From Microvirga pakistanensis (lineage in GTDB: Bacteria; Pseudomonadota; Alphaproteobacteria; Rhizobiales; Beijerinckiaceae): a stretch of DNA of 64,000 nucleotides. Each line of letters opens with the position of its first letter. The first letter of the stretch is position 1. The stretch spans positions 87,574 to 151,573 of the forward strand of contig NZ_SPJX01000410.1 of NCBI RefSeq assembly GCF_004458765.1. The letters run 5' to 3'. A program made the position numbers and the translations under genes. The notes beneath the pieces were generated by a model. The model had not been told where the DNA came from. It ran no database searches and saw nothing but the letters and a program-made list of their open reading frames with translations. Below, in pieces: positions 46,847 through 55,419 of this stretch.

Positions 46847-47803
46847 TTACTGTGAAGGTGGCGGTGGCACCACCGGATAACCGGTCTGGGGCGAAGCGGC
46901 AGGCTCTTCGGGCACAGATATGCTGGGCTGAGCCGGTGCCGAGGGAAGAACCGTATCCTTGTCGATGACGGGGCCGGCCGCGCTCGGGCTGGTGGGCACC
47001 CGGATGCGCCGCTCGCGAATTACCGTCTGAGGGGCGCCGTTCATGCCGAGAGGATAGATCGGCGCATCGATCTGGCCCAGATGCTCGGGGACCCTGGGCG
47101 GCGCCCCATAGGGGTTCCAGGCTCCCGACATGTAATAGGCCGAGACGGTGAACCCGTACATGGTGCGCAGGAGCTGCTCCGGGGTCGCGGCTACGTCGCA
47201 AAGGCGAAGGCGAACGGAAATGACCCCGCCCGGTACCAGAACAGCCGGCTCGTTGGGTTCGATTCTCTGCCAGGCATAGAGGCACACGTCGCCGCCGGCG
47301 GAGCGGCCCGTGGCGAAGCCGAAGGGACCGTACTTGTTCTGCACATAGACGAGGGACGTCTGCATCTCGATCCCGGGCAGGCGCTCTTCCATTTCCCTCT
47401 GAAGCCTGTCCTCGGTCATCGACGGCAGGCTCAGGACGTCGTCGATCTCGGATTGCGGCACGGATCCGCTGGCAAGAGTCACATGGAAAGCGTTCTGGCC
47501 AGGCGTCAGGGAAGCCGTCGACAGGGCAATCTCCTGCGAGACGCCGTTCTGGTACTTGCGCTGCAGGACCGCAACGATGGCTGGTCCCCCCGGCGGCGGC
47601 ACGATGATCGCCTGAGTGGCCGGAACCTCGTTCATGAGTGTGGCAAAGCCCAGTTCAGACCGGGTCGTGCAGGCGGTAGCCATGAGAGGGGCCAGGAGAA
47701 CAGCCAATCTGATGCTCCGCCCCAGGCGCTCTTTCGAACCGGCGCGTATCCTGGGCGGTGCGACGCCCAAATCGGTCCGATCATGGAGGCGGGAGAACAG
47801 CAT
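46847..47803 (-). CDS. bcsN: Cellulose biosynthesis protein BcsN
   Basis: A 318-residue probable lipoprotein: a basic N terminus then LAVLLAPLMATAC with a lipobox-like Cys. The mature part (ELGFATLMNEVPATQAIIVP, RKYQNGVSQEIALSTAS, ENRYGPFG-like NKYGPFGFATG, CLYAWQRIE) resembles BcsN of Agrobacterium-type cellulose loci; its function is unknown. The C-terminal 90 residues are Pro/Ser-rich. The ATG at 47803 lacks a good ribosome site, and about 35 residues precede the hydrophobic segment, so a later start is possible. It is upstream of bcsA in the same direction. Confidence 0.8.
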   Translation of the reverse strand: MLFSRLHDRTDLGVAPPRIRAGSKERLGRSIRLAVLLAPLMATACTTRSELGFATLMNEVPATQAIIVPPPGGPAIVAVLQRKYQNGVSQEIALSTASLTPGQNAFHVTLASGSVPQSEIDDVLSLPSMTEDRLQREMEERLPGIEMQTSLVYVQNKYGPFGFATGRSAGGDVCLYAWQRIEPNEPAVLVPGGVISVRLRLCDVAATPEQLLRTMYGFTVSAYYMSGAWNPYGAPPRVPEHLGQIDAPIYPLGMNGAPQTVIRERRIRVPTSPSAAGPVIDKDTVLPSAPAQPSISVPEEPAASPQTGYPVVPPPPSQ

Positions 47804-48147
47804 GAGAGGCGTCAATTCTGGCCGCGGGCCGGGTTATTGGATGGGCTTGTCCTCGGAAGGCTGCTCTTCCAGGGCCGGCGCATCCGGTGAATCTTTAACC
47901 AGACATGGACAAACATAGTTAACGAAAGGTAAGCGCCGGCGCGGTTCAGGGATTGGTGTCCTGGAAACTTGAGGGATCCGGCTTGACGGGGGGCCGGGGG
48001 AGCATAAAAGCAGGGTTGTGGCGCCAGCACATGGCTTTCAACCGACAGCCTTGGCGCGCTCCGAACGTAGCTTGCCCGACCTGGAGTCCCGGTCGGGCCG
48101 CTGTTGCGACTTTGCTTCACGAAGCCCCAGGCTTGAGAGCCTTTTCC
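47804..48147. other. Divergent intergenic region between bcsN and the Bcr/CflA gene
   Basis: These 344 bases must hold promoters for both directions. I see one plausible plus-strand promoter (47983-48010), a 10-bp self-palindrome GCGCCGGCGC at 47933-47942, and two TTAAC half-sites (47895 and 47920). Nothing else is interpretable. Confidence 0.4.
47983..48010 (+). promoter_or_regulatory. Possible promoter of the Bcr/CflA transporter
   Basis: TTGACG (47983-47988) and TAAAAG (48005-48010) are separated by 16 bases. The match is fair, and the leader to the ATG at 48148 would be about 130 bases. Confidence 0.35.
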
Positions 48148-49335
48148 ATGCGATCCGCCTTTCTGCGCAATGCGCTCGTTCTCGGAATGCTGTCCGCCAT
48201 CGGGCCGTTCGCCATCGATATGTATCTGCCGGCATTTCCGGCGATTGCGCGTGAGTTTCAGGTGGACGTGGGCGCCGTACAGATGAGCCTGATGAGCTTC
48301 TTCCTGGCAGTGGCCCTTTGCCAGCTGGCCTACGGCCCCCTCTCGGACCGATTCGGCCGCAAGCCGCCGCTCTATGGGGGCTTGGGGCTTTTCATCCTGG
48401 GGAGCGTCGGCTGCAGCTATGCTCCGAGCGTTGAAGCGCTGATCGCTTTCCGCTTCGTGCAAGGCGTCGGGTCTTGCGCCGCCATGGTGATTCCCCGGGC
48501 GATCATCCGCGATCTGCATACGGGCCACGAGGCCGCACGCCTGATGGCGACCACGATGCTGGTGTTCAGCGTGTCCCCGATTCTCGCCCCGCTCGCCGGC
48601 AGCGCCCTGACCGAGTTCTTCAGCTGGCGCTTCATCTTCTGGGCCATCGCAGCCATTGGCTTCGGCGGCATGGCCGTACTGCTGCTCCTGCTGCCGGAGA
48701 CACGGCCCGAGGGTGCGGGGCAGCAGAGCCTCGGCCAGACATTTGCCGCCTACAAGGGGCTCCTGAGGGATCGCCGCTTCCGGAGCCTTGCCTTCATCGG
48801 CGGTTTCAGCCAGGCCAGCTTCTTTGCCTATCTGGCGGGCTCGTCCGTGATCTTCATCGAGCATTTCGGATTGTCGCCATCGCACTACAGCATGATCTTT
48901 GCGTCCAATGCGATCGCCTTCATCGGCAGCGCACAGTTCAACAGCACGTTCATGCGCCGCTTCGGCGCCGAGCGGGTGGTCCGCATTGCGATCTCAGCCT
49001 TCGCGGCTCTGGTGACCCTGCTGTTCATCCTGACCGTGGCCGGGGCCGACAACGCCTACATCCTCTGGGGTCTCCTGTTCCTGTCCTTCGGCTGCCTCGG
49101 CTATGTCATTCCCTCGACAGCGGTGCTGGCGCTGGAGGACCATGGATCGATCGCCGGAACGGCTTCTGCGCTCATGGGCACCCTGCAGCTCAGCACCGGC
49201 GCCGTGATGATCGCGCTGGTGAGCGCGCTTTACGACGGGACCTCCCTCTCGATGGTGGGCAGCATCTTCGTCTGCGGCTGGGTGGCCTTTGCCCTGAGCA
49301 TGCGGACCCTGAAGGCGGCGCGTGCCTATCCTTGA
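48148..49335 (+). CDS. Bcr/CflA-family drug-resistance MFS transporter
   Basis: A 395-residue inner-membrane exporter with 12 predicted helices. It has the Bcr/CflA N terminus (LGMLSAIGPFAIDMYLPAFPAIA), motif A LAYGPLSDRFGRKPPLYGGL and motif RFVQGVGSCAAMVIPRAIIRDLHTG. Members expel bicyclomycin, chloramphenicol, sulfonamides or short peptides; the substrate here is unknown. The ATG at 48148 is chosen because it begins the conserved sequence; the frame is open upstream but unconserved. Its stop overlaps that of the converging LysR gene by 10 bases. Confidence 0.9.
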   Translation: MRSAFLRNALVLGMLSAIGPFAIDMYLPAFPAIAREFQVDVGAVQMSLMSFFLAVALCQLAYGPLSDRFGRKPPLYGGLGLFILGSVGCSYAPSVEALIAFRFVQGVGSCAAMVIPRAIIRDLHTGHEAARLMATTMLVFSVSPILAPLAGSALTEFFSWRFIFWAIAAIGFGGMAVLLLLLPETRPEGAGQQSLGQTFAAYKGLLRDRRFRSLAFIGGFSQASFFAYLAGSSVIFIEHFGLSPSHYSMIFASNAIAFIGSAQFNSTFMRRFGAERVVRIAISAFAALVTLLFILTVAGADNAYILWGLLFLSFGCLGYVIPSTAVLALEDHGSIAGTASALMGTLQLSTGAVMIALVSALYDGTSLSMVGSIFVCGWVAFALSMRTLKAARAYP

Positions 49336-50222
49336 CGGCTTTCCGCGAGGATCCAGTCGCGGAAGGAGCGCACCAGGGGCGCTTCCGCCTTGTGTTCCGG
49401 ATAGACGAGGTAATAGGCCCCGACGCTCAGGATGCTTTGCGGGAACAGAACCTCGAGACGCCCTGCCGCGAGTTCGTCCGCGATCAGGAATTTAGGGATG
49501 AGGCCGACGCCCAGACCCGCGGCTGCGGCCTGAGCCACCATGGCAAATTGCTCGAAGCGAGGCCCCCGCATCGGGTTGCCGACATCGACGCTCACGCTCG
49601 CGAACCATTCCGCCCAGGCGGTTGGCCGCGTGCTCTGCTGCAGCAGGGTGGCGCGGGCGAGGTCCTGCGGGGAGCGGATGCCTTCGCGCTCACGGTAGGC
49701 CGGGCTGCAGACGGGAACGGCTTCTTCGGTCCGCAGCAATTCGCAGACTGCCCCGGGCCAATGCGGCTCTCCGAAATGGATGGCGGCGTCGAAGGGCTCG
49801 GCGGAGAAATCGAAGGGCACGAGGCGGACGCCGAAATTGACCGTCGCGTTCGGATGCTTGGCCAGGAAATGAGGGATGCGCGGGATGAGCCATCGGGTGC
49901 CGAAGGTCGGCAGCGTAGCGAGATTCAGCACGCCGCTCGTGCCCGACAGCGCAATGGCCTGATGGGTGGCGTCCGAAAGTTCCGTGAGGGTGGCGCGGAT
50001 CTGCGAGGCGTAGAGGCGCCCGACATCCGTCAGCATCACCCTCTGCCGGGAGCGGCTGAACAGGGACACGCCGAGCGAGTCCTCGAGCTGTTGGATCTGC
50101 CGAGACACGGCGCTCTGGGTCAGGCTCAGCTCATCGGCGGCCCGTGAGACGCTGCCGTGTCGTGCCGTGGCCTCGAAGGCGAGGAGATTGCCGATATTGG
50201 GCAGGAAGCCGCGACGGAGCAC
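49326..50222 (-). CDS. LysR-family regulator next to glutaryl-CoA dehydrogenase (GcvA/GcdR-like)
   Basis: A 298-residue LysR regulator: helix-turn-helix ATARHGSVSRAADELSLTQSAVSRQIQQLE followed by the co-inducer domain (LNLATLPTFGTRWLIPRIP, AAIHFGEPHWPGAVCELL), the GcvA subgroup. The best start is a GTG at 50222, which gives the family length; the frame is open to 50369, but that part lies across the promoter region. It is divergent from gcdH and the CoA-transferase cluster, so it likely controls glutarate/lysine breakdown in response to glutarate or a CoA ester (inference). Confidence 0.88.
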   Translation of the reverse strand: MLRRGFLPNIGNLLAFEATARHGSVSRAADELSLTQSAVSRQIQQLEDSLGVSLFSRSRQRVMLTDVGRLYASQIRATLTELSDATHQAIALSGTSGVLNLATLPTFGTRWLIPRIPHFLAKHPNATVNFGVRLVPFDFSAEPFDAAIHFGEPHWPGAVCELLRTEEAVPVCSPAYREREGIRSPQDLARATLLQQSTRPTAWAEWFASVSVDVGNPMRGPRFEQFAMVAQAAAAGLGVGLIPKFLIADELAAGRLEVLFPQSILSVGAYYLVYPEHKAEAPLVRSFRDWILAESRQG

Positions 50223-50296
50223 CAGTTCATTCCAAATTCGAATAACCTGCTGCGAAGATGTCGCTTTACTTCTCGCCTGTCCAGAGCGATTTTTCC

Positions 50297-50318
50297 GGCA
50301 AATTTCAACAGGTTTGCC
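50297..50318. promoter_or_regulatory. Candidate LysR operator between the LysR gene and gcdH
   Basis: A 6-bp inverted repeat, GGCAAA and TTTGCC, with a 10-nt spacer lies 50 bases before the gcdH ATG. Its symmetry and size fit a LysR recognition site. A second perfect palindrome, ATTCGAAT (50236-50243), lies next to the LysR start. Confidence 0.4.
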
Positions 50319-50367
50319 CAGGTCTCCGGAATGACCTCCCGGGCTGTACCACAGAGGATTGCTCATC

Positions 50368-51567
50368 ATGGCAGGTGCACATCAGGACATCGCGAAGCTC
50401 AAGTGGGACGACCCGCTCCTCCTCGACGAGCTGCTCACCGACGACGAGCGCATGATCCGCGATACGGCGCGTGCCTATGCCCAGGACAAGCTCCTGCCGC
50501 GGGTGATCGAGGCCTACCGCGAGGAGCGCACGGATCGCGAGATCTTCAACGAGATGGGTGAGCTCGGCCTGCTCGGCGTGACCCTGCCGGAGGATTACGG
50601 CTGCGCGGGAGCCTCTTACGTGGCCTACGGCCTTGTGGCCCGCGAGGTGGAGCGCGTCGATTCCGGCTACCGCTCCATGATGAGCGTGCAGTCCTCCCTC
50701 GTGATGTATCCGATCTATGCCTATGGCTCCGAGGAGCAGCGCCGCAAGTATCTGCCCAGGCTTGCGTCGGGCGAGTTCGTGGGCTGCTTCGGCCTGACCG
50801 AGCCGGATGCGGGCTCCGATCCGGCCGGCATGAAAACCCGCGCCGAGAAGATCGATGGCGGCTACCGCCTGAAGGGTTCGAAGATGTGGATCTCGAACTC
50901 CCCCATCGCGGACGTGTTCGTGGTGTGGGCGAAGTCGGAAGCCCATGACAACCAGATCCGCGGGTTCGTGCTGGACAAGGGCATGAAGGGGCTTTCCGCG
51001 CCGAAGATCGGCGGCAAGCTCAGCTTGCGCGCCTCGATCACGGGCGAGATCGTCATGGACGGAGTCGAGGTGGGCGAGGACGCGCTGCTGCCGAACGTCT
51101 CCGGCCTCAAGGGACCCTTCGGCTGCCTCAACCGCGCCCGTTACGGCATCTCCTGGGGGGCCATGGGTGCGGCGGAGGATTGCTGGCACAGGGCACGCCA
51201 GTACACGCTCGACCGCAAGCAGTTCGACAAGCCGCTCGCGGCAACCCAGCTCGTCCAGAAGAAGCTCGCCGACATGATGACCGAGATCACGCTCGGCCTC
51301 CATGCCTCGCTCCGCGTCGGCCGCCTCTTCGACGAGGGCCGCGTGGCGCCCGAGATGATCTCGCTCGTCAAGCGCAACAATTGCGGCAAGGCCCTGGAGA
51401 TCGCCCGCACGGCCCGCGACATGCATGGCGGCAACGGCATCCAGGAGGAGTATCACGTGATGCGTCACGCGCAGAACCTGGAGACGGTGAACACCTATGA
51501 GGGCACGCATGACGTGCACGCTCTCATCCTGGGTCGCGCGCAGACAGGTCTGCAGGCCTTCTTCTGA
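50368..51567 (+). CDS. gcdH: Glutaryl-CoA dehydrogenase
   Basis: A 399-residue FAD enzyme of the acyl-CoA dehydrogenase family that oxidises and decarboxylates glutaryl-CoA to crotonyl-CoA. The GCDH-specific segment [23 protein letters not shown] holds Arg102, the residue that binds the distal carboxylate, and the catalytic Glu378 lies in [33 protein letters not shown] and [17 protein letters not shown] are also typical. The ATG at 50368 follows AGAGGA; a TTG three codons earlier is less likely. It is the last common step of lysine, tryptophan and glutarate breakdown. First of three same-strand genes. Confidence 0.96.
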   Translation: MAGAHQDIAKLKWDDPLLLDELLTDDERMIRDTARAYAQDKLLPRVIEAYREERTDREIFNEMGELGLLGVTLPEDYGCAGASYVAYGLVAREVERVDSGYRSMMSVQSSLVMYPIYAYGSEEQRRKYLPRLASGEFVGCFGLTEPDAGSDPAGMKTRAEKIDGGYRLKGSKMWISNSPIADVFVVWAKSEAHDNQIRGFVLDKGMKGLSAPKIGGKLSLRASITGEIVMDGVEVGEDALLPNVSGLKGPFGCLNRARYGISWGAMGAAEDCWHRARQYTLDRKQFDKPLAATQLVQKKLADMMTEITLGLHASLRVGRLFDEGRVAPEMISLVKRNNCGKALEIARTARDMHGGNGIQEEYHVMRHAQNLETVNTYEGTHDVHALILGRAQTGLQAFF

Positions 51568-51580
51568 GAAAGGGACGGGC

Positions 51581-52387
51581 ATGGCTCTCCGGATCACCCT
51601 GGTAGGATCGACGGGCTGGGTCGGCAAGGCGCTGGTCGCAGCGATCGCCGCCTCGGACGACCTGGAACTCGTCAGCGCCGTCAGTCGCGGCGCGGCCGGC
51701 CGGGATGCCGGCGAAGCGGCCGGTCTGTCCCGTCTCGGCGTCGCGATCAGCGGGACCCTCGACGAGGCTTTGGCGGCACCCTCCGACGTGGTGATCGATT
51801 ATACCAAGCCCGGAGCGGTCAAGGCCCATGCCCTCACGGCGCTGGCCCGGGGGCGCTCCGTGGTGATCGGCACATCGGGGCTCTCCGCCGAGGATTACGC
51901 GGAGATCGACAGGGTTGCCCTCGGGGTTGAGCGCGGGGTGCTCGCGGCCGGCAATTTCTCGATCACGGCGACTCTTCTCCGACGTTTCGCGCTGGAGGCC
52001 GCCCGTTATGTGCCGGATGTGGAGGTCATCGATTACGCTTCGGCGAAGAAGCCCGATACGCCCTCCGGCACGGCGCGGGAACTCGCCGAGCTCTTGAGCG
52101 AGATGCGCCTTCCGGCAACTTCGAAGCCTGTCGATGAGCTCGCTGGGGTGCGCGAAACCCGCGGCGGCGCTCTCGGGGCGAGGCAGCCGGTGCAGGTCCA
52201 TTCGTTGCGCATGCCGTCCTTCGTGCTGTCATGCGAGGCGGTGTTCGGCGCAGACAACGAGCGCCTCGTGATCCGTCATGATGCCGGATCCTCGGCGGCG
52301 CCTTACGTCGCCGGCACCCTTTTGGCGGCGCGCCGTGTCTGTTCCTTCGTCGGATTGAAGCGCGGCCTTGATGCCGTAATGGATTGA
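51581..52387 (+). CDS. DapB-like reductase lacking the catalytic histidines
   Basis: A 268-residue protein aligning along its length with dihydrodipicolinate reductase: NAD(P)-binding LVGSTGWVGKAL, VIGTSGLSAEDY, AAGNFSITATLL and the active-site loop ending KKPDTPSGTA. In E. coli DapB this loop reads EAHHRHKVDAPSGTA, with His159 and His160 near the substrate and Lys163 as proton donor. Here the histidines are Ala153 and Ser154, while the Lys is kept (Lys157). The gene lies 13 bases after gcdH and 6 before the CoA-transferase, so it belongs to a catabolic operon, not lysine synthesis. A different dicarboxylate or cyclic imine substrate is possible. Confidence 0.78.
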   Translation: MALRITLVGSTGWVGKALVAAIAASDDLELVSAVSRGAAGRDAGEAAGLSRLGVAISGTLDEALAAPSDVVIDYTKPGAVKAHALTALARGRSVVIGTSGLSAEDYAEIDRVALGVERGVLAAGNFSITATLLRRFALEAARYVPDVEVIDYASAKKPDTPSGTARELAELLSEMRLPATSKPVDELAGVRETRGGALGARQPVQVHSLRMPSFVLSCEAVFGADNERLVIRHDAGSSAAPYVAGTLLAARRVCSFVGLKRGLDAVMD

Positions 52388-52393
52388 TCTTGC

Positions 52394-53566
52394 ATGAAAC
52401 CGCTTGCAGGCCTGAAGGTTCTGGAACTCGCCCGCATTCTCGCCGGCCCTTGGGTCGGGCAGATGCTCGCCGATCTCGGCGCCGACGTGGTGAAGGTGGA
52501 GCGCCCCGGTGCGGGCGATGACACCCGTGGCTGGGGGCCTCCTTTCGTGGAGGCCGCCGATGGGGGCGATCTCTCGGCTGCCTATTTCCACTCCTGCAAT
52601 CGCGGCAAGCGCTCCATCGCGGTCGATTTCGAGAGCGCCGAAGGTCAGGCCCTGGTGCGCAAGCTCGCGGCGCATGCGGATGTGGTGATCGAGAACTTCA
52701 AAGTCGGCGGGCTGAAGAAATACGGCCTCGATTACGAGAGCCTGAAAGGCGTCAATCCGCGCCTCGTCTACTGCTCCATCACCGGCTTCGGCCAGACCGG
52801 CCCTTACGCCTCGCGCGCAGGCTACGATTTCATGATCCAGGGTCTTGGCGGCATCATGGACCTGACCGGCGACCCCGACGGGGAGCCGCAGAAGATCGGT
52901 GTCGCTTATGTGGATATCTTCACCGGCGTCTATTCGGTGGTCGGCATTCTCGCGGCTCTTCGCCGCCGCGACCAGACGGGGGAGGGCGCGCATCTCGACA
53001 TGGCGCTTCTCGACGTGCAGACCAGCGTGCTCGCCAACCAGGCGATGAATTATCTCGCGTCCGGCACGTCGCCTCGGCGCATGGGCAACGCGCATCCCAA
53101 CATCGTGCCCTACCAGGTTTTTCCGGTCTCCGACGGCCATGTGATCGTGGCGGTGGGCAATGACGGGCAATTCTCCCGCTTCGTTGCCGTTCTGGGGCAA
53201 CCCGAACTCGCGCAGGACGAGCGCTTCGCCACCAATGCAGGCCGGGTGCGGCACCGCGCCGAACTCGTGCCGATCCTGACTACGCTCACGCTTCGATCCA
53301 CGCGAGAGGCCTTGCTCGCGGCGCTCGAGAAGCAAGGCGTGCCGGCGGGTCCCATCAACACGGTGGCGGATGTGTTCGCCGATCCACAGGTCATCGCCCG
53401 TGGCATGAGGATCGATCTTCCCGCATCCGCCGCGAAGGACGGAGCGATCCCTTCCGTGCGCTCGCCTGTGGTCATCAACGGCGAGCCGATGGCGACTGCA
53501 CGCCCGTCGCCACGTTTGGGCGAGCATACGGACGAGGTGCTGAACGACCCGTCATGGGTCGGTTAA
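52394..53566 (+). CDS. CaiB/BaiF (class III) CoA-transferase, probable glutarate CoA-transferase
   Basis: A 390-residue CoA-transferase. Class III features: LAGLKVLELARILAGPWVGQMLADLGADVVKVE near the start (CoA-binding Rossmann part), nucleophilic Asp145 in AGYDFMIQGLGGIMDLTG and GEGAHLDMALLDVQ. Family members next to gcdH convert glutarate to glutaryl-CoA using succinyl-CoA or another donor, so that activity is likely. It is six bases after the DapB-like gene. Its TAA overlaps the stop of the converging TetR gene by three bases. Confidence 0.88.
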   Translation: MKPLAGLKVLELARILAGPWVGQMLADLGADVVKVERPGAGDDTRGWGPPFVEAADGGDLSAAYFHSCNRGKRSIAVDFESAEGQALVRKLAAHADVVIENFKVGGLKKYGLDYESLKGVNPRLVYCSITGFGQTGPYASRAGYDFMIQGLGGIMDLTGDPDGEPQKIGVAYVDIFTGVYSVVGILAALRRRDQTGEGAHLDMALLDVQTSVLANQAMNYLASGTSPRRMGNAHPNIVPYQVFPVSDGHVIVAVGNDGQFSRFVAVLGQPELAQDERFATNAGRVRHRAELVPILTTLTLRSTREALLAALEKQGVPAGPINTVADVFADPQVIARGMRIDLPASAAKDGAIPSVRSPVVINGEPMATARPSPRLGEHTDEVLNDPSWVG

Positions 53567-54132
53567 GGCGCGATGCCCTTGATGAGCAGGCGGTTGATCA
53601 TGCCCACGATCTGCTCGCGATCCTGATCGGAGAAGGGGCTTAGTTTGTGCATCTCGAGGTTGCTGAGGCCCTCGACGGCAAGCCAGCCGAGCAGCGCGGC
53701 CTCGACATCATCCGAATTGGCTTTGAGCTGTTCCACCGTTGCGGCGATCACCTGCCGAACGGGGTCGAGCAGTCGCGGGTTTTCGGCGGCCGCTGCCATC
53801 ATGCCGGTGGCGACCTCCTGCATCTTGCCGCCGCAGCACATGTTCAGCAGGCTCGTCGTGGCCACGCGCGCGTCCAGATTGGGTCCGGGCTCCATTTGAG
53901 TGCGCAGGGCCTCCTTGGATTCGGAGACCTGATCGATCATGCGCTGGATCATGGCTTGCAGCAGCGCATCCTTGCTGGGAAAATTGTAGAGAAGCCCGCC
54001 CTTGCTGAGCCCGGCGCGCTCCGCCACGGCATCGAGCGTGAGGCGCCCTGCGCCGATCTCGGCGACAAGCTCCGCGGCCGCGTCAAGAATTTTTTCGCGG
54101 GAGCTCCTGCGGCCACGGGCATTTTCGAACAT
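53563..54132 (-). CDS. TetR/AcrR-family repressor of the adjacent RND pump
   Basis: A 189-residue regulator. N-terminal helix-turn-helix: ILDAAAELVAEIGAGRLTLDAVAERAGLSKGGLLYNFPSKDALLQA. The remainder is a helical ligand-binding domain with a Cys-Cys pair (LNMCCGG). The ATG at 54132 is preferred because AAGAG lies upstream; a TTG five codons earlier is less likely. It is divergent from the RND adaptor gene, and a near-perfect TetR palindrome lies inside the pump promoter 20 bases from this start. It should repress both directions and release on binding a drug-like ligand. Confidence 0.9.
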   Translation of the reverse strand: MFENARGRRSSREKILDAAAELVAEIGAGRLTLDAVAERAGLSKGGLLYNFPSKDALLQAMIQRMIDQVSESKEALRTQMEPGPNLDARVATTSLLNMCCGGKMQEVATGMMAAAAENPRLLDPVRQVIAATVEQLKANSDDVEAALLGWLAVEGLSNLEMHKLSPFSDQDREQIVGMINRLLIKGIAP

Positions 54133-54141
54133 TGGCAACTC

Positions 54142-54170
54142 TTGCAACTAAACCGTCCGGTCGGTATATA
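54142..54170 (+). promoter_or_regulatory. Promoter of the RND efflux operon
   Basis: TTGCAA (54142-54147) is followed after 17 bases by TATATA (54165-54170). Transcription would begin near 54177, about 100 bases before the adaptor ATG. The spacer contains the TetR palindrome. Confidence 0.6.
54152..54165. promoter_or_regulatory. TetR operator
   Basis: ACCGTCCGGTCGGT is a 14-bp palindrome with one mismatch, of the ACCG(A/T)CCGG(A/T)CGGT type bound by many AcrR/TetR repressors. It lies between the -35 and -10 boxes of the pump promoter and 20 bases from the repressor start, so binding would block both. Confidence 0.65.
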
Positions 54171-54276
54171 AATGGTGCCGCGGCCTTGGCGTCAAGGGCA
54201 AGTTGAGCTATTGCCGCACCTCCATCTTGTAAGTCTGTAGCCCCGCAAGCGGGCGCGTAACTCTCGGAAGAAGCCC

Positions 54277-55410
54277 ATGAAACGGCGCATCGTAGTCGGC
54301 CTCGTCTTCACTCTTGCGATCCTGCTCTGTGCCGGGCTGATTTGGTTCAACTTCTTCCGAGACAAGATGATCGCTGACTTCTTCGCCAATATGCAGCCGC
54401 CGCCGCAGGTGGTAACGGCGGTCAAGGTTGAAGCAAAGACCTGGACACCCAGCATCAGCGCCATCGGTACCGCCAGGGCGGCAAACGGCGTCGAGCTGGC
54501 CTTCGAGACTCCCGGCATCGTCAAGGAGATCAAGTTCAAGGCCAACCAGAACATCCGTGCGGGCGACATCCTCGTCCAGCTCGACGATACGGTCGAGCGC
54601 GCCGATATCCAGGACGTTCAAGCCGCCGTGAAGACGGCGGAGAGCGCCTATGAGCGTGCCAGGACCCTCTCGACCCGCGGCTATGGCACGGAGGCCAATC
54701 TCGATCAGGCGAGCGCGGTGCTCGCGGCGGCACGCTCGCGTCTGGCGCGCCTCGAGGCGACGCTTGAGCAGAAGGCCCTGAAGGCTCCCTTCTCCGGCGT
54801 GATCGGCATTCCGCGGATCGATGTCGGACAGTATTTGCAGCCCGGATCCGTCATCGCGAGCTTCCAGGATCTCGATTCGATGAAGGTCGACTTCACGGTG
54901 CCCGAACAGCTTGCCGATCAGGTCAAGTTGGATCAGGAGGTTCGCTTGGGCGTCAACGAGGGCAATCTGCCTTACAAGGGCCGCGTGATCGGCAAGGATC
55001 CCCGCGTCGATCCCAAGACCCGTCTGGTCTCCGTGCAGGCTCTCATCGACGACAACAAGACCAGGGCGATCCTGCCGGGTCAGTTCCTCCACGTGGAGGT
55101 CGTCCTGCCGGAACAACCCAACGTCATCACCGTGCCACAGACGGCTGTCATCACGAGCCTGTACGGGGATTACGTCTACACGATCGAGCAGGAAGAGCGG
55201 GCGGGCAATCAGGTCCAGGCGGTCAAGCAGGTTTTCGTGAAGACCGGTCGCCGCCGCGGCGGAGTGCTTGAAATCCAATCGGGCATCCAGCCGGGCCAGC
55301 AGGTCGTCGCCTCGGGCCAGAACAAGCTCCAGTCCGGTGCGGTCGTCAAAATCGACAACACCATTGATGTGACAAAGTTCCAAGCGACGAAGATCGCAGT
55401 CGGGCAGTAG
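54277..55410 (+). CDS. RND efflux periplasmic adaptor (membrane fusion protein)
   Basis: A 377-residue adaptor linking an inner-membrane RND pump to an outer-membrane channel. An N-terminal membrane anchor (IVVGLVFTLAILLCAGLIWF) is followed by a lipoyl half (ELAFETPGIVKEIKFKANQNIRAGDILVQLDD), an alpha-helical hairpin (AVKTAESAYERARTLSTRG...ARLEATLEQ), the second lipoyl half (KAPFSGVIGIPRIDVGQYLQPG) and beta-barrel domains. No lipobox Cys is present. It is ten bases upstream of the pump gene. No outer-membrane channel gene is in the window, so a shared TolC-like protein is expected. Confidence 0.93.
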   Translation: MKRRIVVGLVFTLAILLCAGLIWFNFFRDKMIADFFANMQPPPQVVTAVKVEAKTWTPSISAIGTARAANGVELAFETPGIVKEIKFKANQNIRAGDILVQLDDTVERADIQDVQAAVKTAESAYERARTLSTRGYGTEANLDQASAVLAAARSRLARLEATLEQKALKAPFSGVIGIPRIDVGQYLQPGSVIASFQDLDSMKVDFTVPEQLADQVKLDQEVRLGVNEGNLPYKGRVIGKDPRVDPKTRLVSVQALIDDNKTRAILPGQFLHVEVVLPEQPNVITVPQTAVITSLYGDYVYTIEQEERAGNQVQAVKQVFVKTGRRRGGVLEIQSGIQPGQQVVASGQNKLQSGAVVKIDNTIDVTKFQATKIAVGQ

Positions 55411-55419
55411 GCATAAGCC

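Noticed and set aside
47895..47924. Two TTAAC half-sites considered as a CtrA box
   Set aside because: The spacing between TTAA units is 20 bases, not the 7 of the CtrA consensus.
47812..48885. A 357-codon minus-strand frame upstream of bcsN
   Set aside because: Mostly antisense of the Bcr/CflA gene and the intergenic region, with biased composition and no ribosome site.
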